DNA from: Capillimicrobium parvum
GTDB lineage: Bacteria > Actinomycetota > Thermoleophilia > Solirubrobacterales > Solirubrobacteraceae
Assembly: GCF_021172045.1 (NCBI RefSeq)
Contig: NZ_CP087164.1
Coordinates: forward strand, 806,001 to 870,000
Length of the DNA stretch: 64,000 nucleotides
Direction: 5' to 3'
This document shows, piece after piece, positions 33,513-42,611 of this stretch. Position 1 is the stretch's first letter; every line of letters starts with the position of its first letter. A program made the translations under genes and the position numbers. Under the pieces are notes generated by a model. The model saw only the letters and a program-made list of their open reading frames with translations, was not told the DNA's origin and did no database searches.

Positions 33513-34328
33513 GTGAAGATGCGCATGAGGGCTGCGATCGTGGCCGCCGCGGGGGTCGCGGCGCTGGCCGCCTCGGCTCCCGCGTTCGCCTGGGCGCCGG
33601 CGGCCACCGCCCCGGTCCATCCGGGCGTGCAGACCGACACCGAGGGCGCGCAGTGCACGGCGAACTTCATCTTCCAGGACGCCGGCAACACGTACATCGG
33701 GCAGGCGGCGCACTGCTCCGGCACGGGCGCGGCGACCGAGACCGACGGCTGCGACTCCGCGTCGCTGCCGCTCGGCACGAAGGTCACGATCGGCGGCGCG
33801 AGCAGGCCCGGGACGCTCGTCTACAACTCGTGGCTGGCGATGCAGTCGGGCGGCGACGCCGATGCCGACACCTGCGCCTACAACGACTTCGCGCTCGTGA
33901 GGATCGACCCGGCCGACGTCGCCAAGGTCAACCCGTCGATCCCGTTCTGGGGCGGACCGACCGGGCTCGACACGGCCGGCACGCAGGCCGGCGACAAGGT
34001 CCTCTCGTACGGGAACTCGTCGCTGCGCGCCGGGATCACGCAGCTGAGCCCGAAGGAGGGCGCCAGCCTGGGTGACGACGCCGGCGGCTGGACGCACACG
34101 GTCTACACGGTGACGCCCGGCATCCCGGGCGACTCGGGGAGCGCGTTCATGGACGGCACCGGCAAGGCGCTCGGCGTGCTGAGCACCGTCGCCATCGCCC
34201 CGCTGCCCGCGTCCAACGGGGTCGGCGACCTGGCCAAGGAGATCGCGTACGCCAACGGCAAGGGCGGCCAGTCGATCCACCTGGTCAACGGCACCGAGCC
34301 CTTCACGGGGCCGCTGATGCCGCTGTAG
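33513..34328 (+). CDS. Secreted trypsin-like serine protease
   Basis: A 271-residue secreted protein. The start is GTG at 33513, with GAGGAG six bases before it; the longer reading from 33471 lacks a site. Signal peptide: MRMRAAIVAAAGVAALAASAPAFA. The trypsin-type triad is present: histidine in GQAAHCSG, aspartate in NDFALVRID and serine in GIPGDSGSAF. A cysteine pair brackets the first. It is short and has no propeptide or anchor that I can see. Targets are unknown. Confidence 0.82.
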   Translation: MKMRMRAAIVAAAGVAALAASAPAFAWAPAATAPVHPGVQTDTEGAQCTANFIFQDAGNTYIGQAAHCSGTGAATETDGCDSASLPLGTKVTIGGASRPGTLVYNSWLAMQSGGDADADTCAYNDFALVRIDPADVAKVNPSIPFWGGPTGLDTAGTQAGDKVLSYGNSSLRAGITQLSPKEGASLGDDAGGWTHTVYTVTPGIPGDSGSAFMDGTGKALGVLSTVAIAPLPASNGVGDLAKEIAYANGKGGQSIHLVNGTEPFTGPLMPL

Positions 34329-34367
34329 CCGGACGCACCCACAAGGTCACGCGAGGGTCCGCCCGCC

Positions 34368-34393
34368 GTTTGCGAGCGGCCCCTCGTGGTAGC
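34368..34393 (+). promoter_or_regulatory. Possible sigma-B-like promoter
   Basis: GTTT at 34368-34371, 16 bases, then GGTAGC at 34388-34393, just before the ChaB/Rho-N gene at 34402. This resembles the actinobacterial stress sigma consensus GTTT-N14-16-GGGTA. The second element is imperfect, and so close to the start that the message would be almost leaderless. Confidence 0.25.
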
Positions 34394-34401
34394 CCAGGGG
34401 C

Positions 34402-34812
34402 ATGCCCGCACGCAAAGAGGACGTTCCAAGCACGCTCGAGCGATCGCCGGCGAAGGTGCGGCGCACCTACGAGGAGACGCTCGACAGCGCCCACGAGCAG
34501 TACGACAGCGAGGAGCGCGCGCACCGCACGGCGTGGGCCGCGGTCAAGCACGTCGCCGAGAAGAAGGGCGACCACTGGGAGCCCAAGGACGAATACGGCC
34601 CGTCCGATGAGCAGGCCGCCCGCGGCGGCGCGTCCGCTCGGCGCGGCGGGGGCGAGACCCACGGCGGCGTGAACGCCGGCAAGACGAAGCAGGAGCTCTA
34701 CGAGGACGCCAAGGACGCCGGCATCGAGGGCCGCTCGAAGATGGACAAGGACGAGCTCGTCGACGCGCTCGAGCGCTTCAGCCGCCGCGAGACCGCGCGC
34801 GCCCGCCGCTGA
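34402..34812 (+). CDS. ChaB-Rho-N domain fusion protein
   Basis: A 136-residue protein. Residues 1-65 are a ChaB domain (DVPSTLERSPAKVRRTYEET, then SAHEQYDSEERAHRTAWAAVKHVAEKKGDHW), a family found near cation antiporters and in phage or plasmid stability loci. The C-terminal GKTKQELYEDAKDAGIEGRS and KMDKDELVDALERF match the Rho-N SAP-like helix pair, which can bind nucleic acid. A polar glycine linker joins the two. The fusion recurs in actinobacterial stress proteins; the role is not established. Confidence 0.8.
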   Translation: MPARKEDVPSTLERSPAKVRRTYEETLDSAHEQYDSEERAHRTAWAAVKHVAEKKGDHWEPKDEYGPSDEQAARGGASARRGGGETHGGVNAGKTKQELYEDAKDAGIEGRSKMDKDELVDALERFSRRETARARR

Positions 34813-34887
34813 GTCGCTCGGCGCGCAGCCCGTCCGTCATGCCGCGGTCGGCGATGCGCGCCGGTGACCGGGTAGCGTCCGGAACCG

Positions 34888-36294
34888 ATGCTCTTCGACG
34901 CGCTGACCGAGCCCTCCGACGCGATCGCGGTGCGCGTCGGCGACGAGACCCTGACCTACCGCGAGATGCGCGACGCGGCGGCCGCGGTGGCCGACCACGT
35001 GGCCGGCGCCGAGCGCGTCGGGGTATGGGCGGACGTCTCCGCGCACACGGTCGTCGGGGTGGTGGGCGCGCTGCTCGCCGGCGTCCCGGCGGTCCCGCTG
35101 AACCCGAAGGCCGGCGAGCGCGAGCTCGAGCACATCCTGGGCGACAGCGCGCCCCAGCTGATCCTCGCGGCGCCGGACGCGGACGTGCCGGCGGATCTGC
35201 CGCGCCACGACGTCGACCTGCGCGCCGCGGGCGGGGACGTCCCGCCGGAGCCCGGCGCCGACCGGGCGGCGCTGGTCGTCTACACGTCCGGCACGACGGG
35301 CCCGCCGAAGGGCTCGCGCATGCCGCGCCGCGCGATCGCCACGAACCTCGATGCCCTCGCCGGCGCGTGGGCCTGGACCGCCGACGACGTCGTCGTCCAC
35401 GCGCTGCCGCTCTTCCACGTCCACGGGCTCGTGCTCGGGATGCTCGGGCCGCTGCGCCGGGGCGGCGGCGGCCACCACGTCGGCCGCTTCTCGCCCGAGG
35501 CGATCGCCGCCGCCCTGGACGCGGGCGGCACCATGCTGTTCGCGGTCCCGACGATGCACCGCCGGCTCGCCGACGCGGCCGAGTCCGACCCGGAGATCGC
35601 GCGCGCGCTGTCCGGCGCGCGGCTGATCGTCTCCGGCTCGGCCGCGCTGCCCGCCGTCGAGCACGCCCGGATCGAGCGCCTCACGGGGCAGCAGGTCGTC
35701 GAGCGCTACGGCATGACCGAGACGCTCATGAACACGGCGGTCCATGCCGACGGCGACCGGCGCCCCGGGTCCGTCGGACCGCCGCTGCCCGGCGTCGACC
35801 TGCGCCTCGTCCACGAGGGCGAGGATGCCGGTGGGATCGGCGAGATCCAGGTCCGCGGGCCGAACCTCTTCCTCGGCTACCTCAACCGGCCGGACGCGAC
35901 CGCCGAGGCCATGACGCCCGACGGCTGGTTCCGCACCGGCGACCTGGCGATGCGCGACCCGGACGGCTACATCCGGATCGTCGGGCGCCGCGGGACGGAC
36001 CTCATCAAGAGCGGCGGCTTCAAGATCGGCGCGGGGGAGATCGAGAACGCCCTGCTCGAGCATCCCTCGGTCGCCGAGGCGGCGGTCGCCGGCGAGCCGG
36101 ACGAGGATCTCGGCGAGCGCATCGCGGCATGGGTGGTGGTCGCCCCGGGGGCGGGGAAGCCCGAGCCGCAGGAGCTCGCCGACCACGTCGCCCGCCTCCT
36201 CACGCCGCACAAGCGCCCGCGCGTCGTGCGCTACGTCGAGGAGCTGCCGCGCAACGCGATGGGCAAGGTCCAGAAGAAGCTGCTCACGCGCTGA
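34888..36294 (+). CDS. matB: Malonyl-CoA synthetase (MatB-like adenylate-forming ligase)
   Basis: A 468-residue ligase with ATP-binding YTSGTTGPPKGSRMPRRA, YGMTETLMNT, TGDLAMRDPDGYIRIVGRRGTDLIKSGGFKIGAGEIENALLEHP and a C-terminal lysine in RNAMGKVQKKLL. From memory, it matches the published Streptomyces coelicolor MatB very closely in LFHVHGLVLG, FAVPTMHRR and VSGSAALP. MatB makes malonyl-CoA (or methylmalonyl-CoA) from the free acid, ATP and CoA, supplying fatty-acid or polyketide extender units. It converges with, and overlaps by 11 bp, the GntR regulator gene, which could sense the acid. No malonate transporter gene lies next to it. Confidence 0.88.
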   Translation: MLFDALTEPSDAIAVRVGDETLTYREMRDAAAAVADHVAGAERVGVWADVSAHTVVGVVGALLAGVPAVPLNPKAGERELEHILGDSAPQLILAAPDADVPADLPRHDVDLRAAGGDVPPEPGADRAALVVYTSGTTGPPKGSRMPRRAIATNLDALAGAWAWTADDVVVHALPLFHVHGLVLGMLGPLRRGGGGHHVGRFSPEAIAAALDAGGTMLFAVPTMHRRLADAAESDPEIARALSGARLIVSGSAALPAVEHARIERLTGQQVVERYGMTETLMNTAVHADGDRRPGSVGPPLPGVDLRLVHEGEDAGGIGEIQVRGPNLFLGYLNRPDATAEAMTPDGWFRTGDLAMRDPDGYIRIVGRRGTDLIKSGGFKIGAGEIENALLEHPSVAEAAVAGEPDEDLGERIAAWVVVAPGAGKPEPQELADHVARLLTPHKRPRVVRYVEELPRNAMGKVQKKLLTR

Positions 36295-37675
36295 TCACGA
36301 CGTTCCACCCGACGCGCGGATCGCGCTCGACGCGGGCCCCGGCCGGGTCGCCTCCCCAGAGCACCCCCACGGGCCAGCGGGGAGTGTTCGTCGCGATGAC
36401 CCGGCCGCGGTGGTTGAGCAGCACGGCGTCCGCGCCGACGGCGGCCAGCGCCGGCCCCGCGATGGGCTCGATCGACCCGACCGCGATGTCCGCGCCGGCC
36501 ACGCCGAGGAACCGCCCGTCGCGCACGACCGGCATCGTGAGCGTGAGGATGTGCTCGTTCGTGCCGCTGTGGTCCACGAACGGCCCGGCGATCCAGCGCG
36601 TGCCGGTGTCGCGCGGCGTGGTGAACCACTCGGCGGCCTCGTAGTCGTAGAACTCCGGCCGCCCCGGGTCGAGCTCGGCGTTCAGGAAGACCGGCGGCCC
36701 CGACCCCGCGCGCCGCCACCACTCCAGCCAGCGCGGCGCGTCCCGCAGCGCGCCGGGAGCGAAGACCATGCCGGCCCCGGCCACGAGCGGCGACCGCTCG
36801 AGGATCGCGTGCACGCGGTCGCGGATGGGCGCGAGATCGGTGCGGTGCGGTGCGGCGGGCAGTTCGAGGACGACCGCGCGCACGCTCGCGATCTCGTCGA
36901 AGACGGCCTCCAGGGCGGTGCAGACGCGGTCGAGGACGGGCGCTGGATCCGGCGTGAGGCGGCGAAGGTGCAGCGCGACCAGCGCCTCGAACTCGGCGCC
37001 GACGTGCGCGGCCATGCGCTCGCGGGCCGCGCGCGGGCGCCGCTCCCGGACCGCGGCCAGCACCGCGCGGTGATCGCGGAGCGCGCGCTCCGGGTCCGCG
37101 ACGAGCCAGACGAGCGGCCCGGCTTCGGCCTGCAGGTCCATCTCCGCGCGCGTGAGCCGCAGCGAGCGCGTGGTCGCTGCCAGCTCGACGTGGAAGCGCT
37201 CGTCGGCGGCCCGGCGTTCGACGGGCCCGGACGCGGCGGCGAGCCGCTCGACGTGCTCCTCCAGGCGCTCGAGGTCCGGAGCTGACGCCCGCTCGGCCGC
37301 CAGCTCGGCGACGGTGGCCGCCACGGCGGTCCGGTGATCGGCCAGGTCGCGCAGCTCGTCGACGCTGAGCGCGCCGATCCGGTCGAGCAGGCGCCCGTCG
37401 GCCGGCCCGCGTACGAACGTCCCGCCGTGGCGTCCCCGCCGCGTCTCCACGAGCCCCGTCCGGCGCAGGCCGGCGAGCGCCTCGCGCAGCGTGACCGTCG
37501 CCACGCCGAGCTGGGCGGCGAGGTCGCTCTCCGACGGCAGCTGGTCCCCCTCGCCGAAGACTCCGACGTCGATCGCGTCCGCAAGCCGGCGCTCGACCAC
37601 CGCCACGCGCCCGCCGGAATCGAGCGGGGCGAGGACGCTGTGCCGGCTGCTGGAAGGGAGGTGGCTCGGCGACAT
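36284..37675 (-). CDS. GntR/FadR-type regulator fused to a Cache-like sensor domain
   Basis: About 463 residues. The winged helix (about 25-90: ERRLADAIDVGVFGEGDQLP, SESDLAAQLGVATVTLREAL, RRGRHGGTFV) is FadR-type, followed by an all-helical FCD-like ligand domain (about 100-235) and, unusually, a C-terminal PDC/Cache module: YDYEAAEWFTTPRDTGTRW, IAGPFVDHSGTNEHI and GRFLGVAGADIAVGSIEP. Cache domains bind small carboxylates, usually outside the membrane, but no transmembrane helix is seen here, so it must act inside. Targets are probably the divergent Fe-S/FAD operon, matB, or both. Start uncertain: ATG 37675 chosen, GTG 37726 possible. Confidence 0.82.
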   Translation of the reverse strand: MSPSHLPSSSRHSVLAPLDSGGRVAVVERRLADAIDVGVFGEGDQLPSESDLAAQLGVATVTLREALAGLRRTGLVETRRGRHGGTFVRGPADGRLLDRIGALSVDELRDLADHRTAVAATVAELAAERASAPDLERLEEHVERLAAASGPVERRAADERFHVELAATTRSLRLTRAEMDLQAEAGPLVWLVADPERALRDHRAVLAAVRERRPRAARERMAAHVGAEFEALVALHLRRLTPDPAPVLDRVCTALEAVFDEIASVRAVVLELPAAPHRTDLAPIRDRVHAILERSPLVAGAGMVFAPGALRDAPRWLEWWRRAGSGPPVFLNAELDPGRPEFYDYEAAEWFTTPRDTGTRWIAGPFVDHSGTNEHILTLTMPVVRDGRFLGVAGADIAVGSIEPIAGPALAAVGADAVLLNHRGRVIATNTPRWPVGVLWGGDPAGARVERDPRVGWNVVISA

Positions 37676-37690
37676 CTGGTGGAACGGATC

Positions 37691-37736
37691 TTGACAGATG
37701 ACATATGGGTTCATAGGTTTGAGCACGGGGACTCAA
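37691..37736 (+). promoter_or_regulatory. Promoter and operator region of the Fe-S/FAD operon
   Basis: TTGACA at 37691-37696, 17 bases, then TAGGTT at 37714-37719, in an A+T-rich island unlike its surroundings. TGACA is repeated 7 bp apart (37692, 37699), and TTGAG (37719) and CTCAA (37732) form an inverted repeat with an 8-bp gap. These are plausible sites for the GntR regulator encoded divergently. TTG 37754 begins the operon. Confidence 0.55.
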
Positions 37737-37753
37737 CCGAGGGAGAGGGTCAG

Positions 37754-39013
37754 TTGACGATCGATGGCGGGCGACCGGAGACCACCGACGCGTTCGTGGC
37801 GGAGTGGCGCAATGCCGCCTACAACTGCTACAGCTCGGGCCACAAGTTCTGCCGCGAGGTCTGCCCGGTCCAGCAGGTGACGCGCAACGAGTCGTGGACG
37901 CCGACCGCGTTCCACGCGAACGTCGTGGCGATGGAGCAGGGCGAGCTCGACGTGGCCGACGTCGCCGAGGACTTCGTCAACTGCACGCAGTGCGGTGCGT
38001 GCGAGCTGCGCTGCCCGAACACGCTGTTCACCGGCGACTTCTACCGCTTCCGCACCCGTACGGTGGACCTCGTCAAGGCGGTGCGCGCGCTCGCCGTCGA
38101 TCAGGGCATCCACCAGCCCGGCTACCAGCGCTGGAACCTGCTGACCGACGAGCGCCGCCACGAGCCGGTGCTCGGCGAGTTCGCCGGCGACGCGCCCGCG
38201 GTCCCTGTCGACCAGGACCACGTCGCCGACTGGGCGGCGGACCTCGACCTGCCCGTCGGCGGCGAGACGATCCTGTTCGTGGACTGCGAGGCGGCGTTCT
38301 ACCGCACGTCGGTCCCGCGGGCGGTCGCCCAGATGCTGAAGCAGGCGGGGGTCGAGTTCGGCCTCATGCGCGAGCAGTGGTGCTGCGGCGGGCCGGCCGC
38401 GGAGATGGGCTACGTCGAGCAGGCGATGCGCTTCGCCCGCCACAACCTCGACGACTGGCGCGCGGTCGGCGCCAAGCGGGTGATCGTGCTCGACCCGCAC
38501 GACTACATCACGTTCACCGAGGACTACCCGCGGTACTTCGGGACGGAGGTCGACGACCTGGAGATCGTGCTGGCCGTCGAGCTGCTGGCGGGACTCGTGC
38601 GCGACGGGACGCTGACGCCGAGCGTCCCCATCGAGCGCACGATCACCTACCACGACCCATGCCGCCTGAACAAGCGCAAGGGCATCTGGCAGGAGCCGCG
38701 GGAGATCCTGCGCGCGATCCCGGGGCTCGACTTCAGGGACGTCGACCGGGTCACCCAGTGGTCGTACTGCTCGGGCGCGGGCGCGGGCCTGCCGGTGGAG
38801 AAGCCGGAGCTCACCGCCCGCATCAGCGACCGCCGGCTCGCGCAGGCCGCCGAGCTCGAGGTCGACACGCTCGTCAGCGCGTGCCCGTGGTCCGAGCGGC
38901 CGCTGAGCGCCGCGGGTGAGCCGCGGGCCATCGACGTCGTCGACATCCACGAGCTGCTGGCCGAGTCGCTCGGCATCGACGTCGGGGGCAGCCGGGGCGA
39001 GGTGGCGTCGTGA
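37754..39013 (+). CDS. Fe-S oxidoreductase subunit (GlpC/LutA-like, CCG domains)
   Basis: A 419-residue protein starting at TTG 37754 behind GGGAGAGGG. It has N-terminal cysteines FCREVCPVQQ and CTQCGACELRCPN for 4Fe-4S clusters, and two CCG-type modules (MREQWCCGGPAAEMG and YHDPCRLNK, then QWSYCSGAGAG), the second diverged. This is the electron-transfer subunit paired with FAD oxidases in D-lactate, glycolate and related dehydrogenases. Its stop overlaps the FAD subunit start (GTGA). It likely passes electrons from the FAD subunit to quinone or ferredoxin. Confidence 0.85.
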   Translation: MTIDGGRPETTDAFVAEWRNAAYNCYSSGHKFCREVCPVQQVTRNESWTPTAFHANVVAMEQGELDVADVAEDFVNCTQCGACELRCPNTLFTGDFYRFRTRTVDLVKAVRALAVDQGIHQPGYQRWNLLTDERRHEPVLGEFAGDAPAVPVDQDHVADWAADLDLPVGGETILFVDCEAAFYRTSVPRAVAQMLKQAGVEFGLMREQWCCGGPAAEMGYVEQAMRFARHNLDDWRAVGAKRVIVLDPHDYITFTEDYPRYFGTEVDDLEIVLAVELLAGLVRDGTLTPSVPIERTITYHDPCRLNKRKGIWQEPREILRAIPGLDFRDVDRVTQWSYCSGAGAGLPVEKPELTARISDRRLAQAAELEVDTLVSACPWSERPLSAAGEPRAIDVVDIHELLAESLGIDVGGSRGEVAS

Positions 39014-40524
39014 GCGTCGCCACGAAGGGCGGCCTCGACGATGCGGTCCTCGAGGAGCTCGCCCAGGTCCTGGGGTCCGAGCACCTGCTGACGACCAAGC
39101 CGGCGCGCATGCACCGCGCGCGCGTGCCGGCGCCGTTCCCGGTGCACAGGTGGGCCGACCACGTGCCCGACGCCGTCGTCCTGCCGGCGAGCACCGAGGA
39201 GGTCGCGGAGATCGTCCGGATCGCCAACCGCTTCGGCGTCCCGGTCGTCCCGCGCAGCGGCGGCACCGGCCTCACCGACGGCGCGGTGCCGCTGCGCCAC
39301 GGCATCCTGCTCGATCTCAAGCGCCTGGACCAGATCCACGAGATCGACCTCGAGGACCGAACGTGCACCGTCGGCGCGGGCGTGAACATGCTCAAGCTCA
39401 ACGAGGTCCTCGGCCGCCACGGGCTGATCTATCCCGACGATCCGGCGTCGTACCCGTGCTCGATGGTCGGTGGCCGGATCGGGACGAGCGGCTGGTCGCT
39501 GATCGGCTCGCGCTACGGCCACACGCGCGACCTGGTGCTGAGCTTCGTCCACGTGCTGCCGACCGGCGAGGTCGTGCGCATCGGCGACGGCGGCGGGCGC
39601 AAGATCTCCAAGAGCTCGACGGGATACACGCTCAAGCCGCTGTTCATGGGCCACCAGGGCACGCTCGGGGTCGCCACCGAGGCGACGCTCAAGCTGTACC
39701 CCAAGCCCGAGGCGGAGCTCTCGCCGTTCTGGTCGTTCGAGGACTACGACACCGCCCACCGGGCCCTGCGCGAGATCGTCCGCACCGACTGCGCGACCTT
39801 CGCCGGCGCCGTGCTGTTCGACCACGAGAAGGTCGCCTACCTGCGTCGCGACGACGAGGCGTACATCCCGCAGCCCGAGAGCGTCCGGGCGCTCGTGTGC
39901 GCGGTCCTCTACGGCAACGAGGACGAGGTCCTCGCCGGGGGCAGGCGGATCATGCGGGTCGCGCGCGAGAACGGCGCCCGCTACCTCGGCGACGAGATCT
40001 CCGAGGGCGACTGGGCCGCGCGCCACGACCGCTACGCGACCCCGCTGCACGGGCGCACGAAGGACGGCCAGGTCGTGCCGATGAGCTGGCACTGCGAGGA
40101 CGCCTCGACCGTCTGGAGCCAGCTGCCCGCGGTCCGCAGGAAGTGGCACGAGATCGTGGCGGACCTGCGCCGGCGCAGCGACGTCTTCGACGACTGGGGC
40201 ATGTTCGCCTACACGAACGGCCGGACGGGCGTGGACTACCTGACCGAGATCGACGTCGGGATCTGGGAGCAGGAGCTCGACGACGAGACCTGGGCGATGT
40301 GGATCAAGGCCAAGCGGGACATCGCCCAGGTCGCCGTCGACCACGGGGGCTCGATCAGCGCCTGTCACGGCGCCTGCCGGGAGGGCGAGGTCGACGTCGT
40401 GCCGATCGAGCTCGGCGGCGCCTACGACGTCATGAAGCAGATCAAGCGCACGCTGGACCCCAACAACGTCATGAACCCGGGCAAGTACGGCCTCGACGGA
40501 GCGTTCGAGGAGGACCTCAAGTGA
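39010..40524 (+). CDS. FAD-binding oxidase (GlcD/D-lactate dehydrogenase type)
   Basis: A 504-residue PCMH-fold FAD protein. The FAD-binding segment holds VVPRSGGTGLTDGAVPLRHG and VGGRIGTSGWSLIGSRYGHTRD; the C-terminal half has GWELIG-type helices and ends LGGAYDVMKQIKRTLDPNNVMNPGKYGLDG, close to the VAO/GlcD terminal motif. It forms a two-subunit dehydrogenase with the Fe-S protein. The substrate is a 2-hydroxy acid or similar; sequence alone does not say which. It starts at GTG 39010, overlapping the previous stop. Confidence 0.9.
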   Translation: MSVATKGGLDDAVLEELAQVLGSEHLLTTKPARMHRARVPAPFPVHRWADHVPDAVVLPASTEEVAEIVRIANRFGVPVVPRSGGTGLTDGAVPLRHGILLDLKRLDQIHEIDLEDRTCTVGAGVNMLKLNEVLGRHGLIYPDDPASYPCSMVGGRIGTSGWSLIGSRYGHTRDLVLSFVHVLPTGEVVRIGDGGGRKISKSSTGYTLKPLFMGHQGTLGVATEATLKLYPKPEAELSPFWSFEDYDTAHRALREIVRTDCATFAGAVLFDHEKVAYLRRDDEAYIPQPESVRALVCAVLYGNEDEVLAGGRRIMRVARENGARYLGDEISEGDWAARHDRYATPLHGRTKDGQVVPMSWHCEDASTVWSQLPAVRRKWHEIVADLRRRSDVFDDWGMFAYTNGRTGVDYLTEIDVGIWEQELDDETWAMWIKAKRDIAQVAVDHGGSISACHGACREGEVDVVPIELGGAYDVMKQIKRTLDPNNVMNPGKYGLDGAFEEDLK

Positions 40525-40769
40525 GCGCATTCCGCTACGGCGAGCAGCGCCGGCCGCCGCCCCCCACGCGGGTGACCGACGTCGCCATCACCCGCTTCGA
40601 GCACATCTACGAGGTCGACCCGCGGCTGATGACCGAGCACGTGCGCCAGCAGGCGTTCCCGAACTGGGACACCCAGCGCATCGCCCGCAGCCGCCTGGAC
40701 CACCTCGACTGGATGCACCGCCATTTCGCCGGCAAGGTCCTGTCGGCCGGAGAACTGCTCAGCGACTGA
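40521..40769 (+). CDS. Unknown 82-residue protein in the Fe-S/FAD operon
   Basis: Unrecognised. It starts at GTG 40521 overlapping the FAD subunit stop (GTGA) and ends 9 bases before the luciferase-like gene, so it is co-translated with both. It begins VSAFRYGEQRRPPPPTRVTD and holds RFEHIYEVDPRLMTEHVRQQ and LDHLDWMHRHFAGKVLSAGE, aromatic- and His-rich helices. No cysteine, signal or membrane segment. It could be a small subunit or maturation factor of the adjacent oxidoreductase. Confidence 0.7.
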   Translation: MSAFRYGEQRRPPPPTRVTDVAITRFEHIYEVDPRLMTEHVRQQAFPNWDTQRIARSRLDHLDWMHRHFAGKVLSAGELLSD

Positions 40770-40778
40770 AAGGGACGG

Positions 40779-41843
40779 ATGCGCTTCAGCTACTGCATGC
40801 TGCCGGACTACCCGCTCGACGACTCGATCGAGATGATCAAGACCGCGGATCGGCTCGGCTTCCACGCCGTCTACGCGGTCGACGAGACGTGGCACAAGGA
40901 CCTGTGGGTCCTCTTCGCGGCGGCCGCCGACAAGACGGAGCACATCCGCTTCGGCCCGAACGTCACCCACGTCTTCCTGCGCGAGCCGACGCTGATCTGC
41001 CAGCAGCTCGCGACGCTCGACGAGCTGACGAACGGCCGCATGGAGTGCGTCGTCTCGACCGGCAACTTCGGCCTGATGGCCCAGTACCACGTCGACTGGG
41101 AGCACCGCAAGCCGCTGTCACGGCTCAAGGAGGCCATGCACGTGATGCGCACGTTCCTGGCCGACGGCAAGATCGACTTCCAGGGCGACTTCTTCCAGTA
41201 CACGGGGCTGTTCACCGCCGCCCGCCCGGTGCAGGAGCGCATCCCGCTGCTCATGGGCGGCATGAAGGGCCCACGCTCGTTCGTCGCCGCCGGCGAGCTC
41301 GCCGACGGCCTGCACCACGCGCTCTCGTACTCGCGCGAGGCCTACGAGTACGTCGTCGACAACGTGCGGACGGGCGCGGACCGCGCCGGGCGCAGCATGG
41401 ACGACATCGACGTCGGCGCGTGGGTCGTGACCGTCGTGGGGGAGGACTCCGCCGCCGCCAAGCGCGCCGCGCGGATCCTCGTCGCCTTCTACATCTCCTC
41501 GATGCCCGCCGAGCAGCTCGGGCGCCATGGCATCTCCCTGGAGGAGGTCCAGCCCGTCGTCGACGCCCTCGGCGCGGGCGACGTGGCCCGGGCCATCCAG
41601 CTGTTTCGCCCCGAGCTCGCCGAGAAGCTGTCGCTGGCCGGCACGCCGGAGGAGGTCGTCGAGAAGATCCGGCGCGACATCGAGCCGGCGGGCGTCGACC
41701 ACATGATCCTCGCGCTCTCCGACGCGCACCTCGTGAAGTTCTTCGCGGGCGAGGACGTCCCGGGCGTGCCGACGATCAACGAGCAGCTGAAGCTCGTCGC
41801 CGACCGCGTCATGCCGGCGTTCGGGGCGGCCGTGATGGCCTGA
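40779..41843 (+). CDS. LLM class flavin-dependent oxidoreductase (F420-type likely)
   Basis: A 354-residue TIM barrel of the luciferase-like superfamily with the F420-dependent reductase pattern: MRFSYCMLPDYPLDDSIEMIKTADRLGFHAVYAVDE, HIRFGPNVTHVFLREPTLICQQLATLDELTNGRMECVVSTG and FRPELAEKLSLAGTPEEV. It resembles MER-like and F420-dependent glucose-6-phosphate dehydrogenase-like enzymes. The AAAGGGA site is ideal. It may complete the oxidation pathway of the upstream operon; substrate unknown. Confidence 0.85.
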   Translation: MRFSYCMLPDYPLDDSIEMIKTADRLGFHAVYAVDETWHKDLWVLFAAAADKTEHIRFGPNVTHVFLREPTLICQQLATLDELTNGRMECVVSTGNFGLMAQYHVDWEHRKPLSRLKEAMHVMRTFLADGKIDFQGDFFQYTGLFTAARPVQERIPLLMGGMKGPRSFVAAGELADGLHHALSYSREAYEYVVDNVRTGADRAGRSMDDIDVGAWVVTVVGEDSAAAKRAARILVAFYISSMPAEQLGRHGISLEEVQPVVDALGAGDVARAIQLFRPELAEKLSLAGTPEEVVEKIRRDIEPAGVDHMILALSDAHLVKFFAGEDVPGVPTINEQLKLVADRVMPAFGAAVMA

Positions 41844-41850
41844 CCGCGCG

Positions 41851-42611
41851 CTACTGCAGGTGGCGGAGGATCAGGCTCGAGACCTCGGCCGCCTGCTGGA
41901 TGTTCGCCAGGTGCGCCGAGTCGGGCACGACCGCCATCCGCGCCCCCGGCACGCGCGCGGCGATCCGCGCGCCGTGGTCGGGCGGCGTGGCCGGGTCGTC
42001 GGCGCCGGCGATGACGAGCGTCGGCGCGGCGATCCGGTCGAGCTCCGGCTCCAGGTCCATGTGCTCGATGGCCTCGCAGCACGCGGCGTAGCCCTCCGGG
42101 GGCGTCGCGGCGATCATGGCGCGCAGCCGCTGGCGCACCTCCGGGTGGGCGGCCGCGTAGCCGGGGGTCAGCCAGCGCGCGACGACCGCGTCGGCGACGG
42201 CTCCCGTGCCCTGCTCGCGCACGAGCCGCGCCCGCTCGGCCCAGGCCTCGGGCGGCCCGAGCTTGGCCGACGTGCAGCACAGGACCAGGTGGTCGACCCG
42301 CTCGGGCGCGTTGATGCCCATCCACATCGCGGTCATGCCGCCGAGCGACACGCCGGCGAGGTGGGCGCGTGGGATCTCGAGCCGGTCGAGCAGCGCGACG
42401 ACGTCCGCGCCGAGGTCGGCCAGCTCGTACGGGCCGGGGGGCACCGGCGAGGCGCCGTGGCCGCGCAGGTCGAAGCGCACGACGCGGAACGGGCCCGACA
42501 GCTCCTCGATCTGGCGCTCCCACATGGCGATGCTGGAGCCGAGCGAGTTGATCAGCACGAGGGCCGGCATGTCCGGCGGGCCCTCCACCAGGTGGTGCAC
42601 GTCGACGGCGC

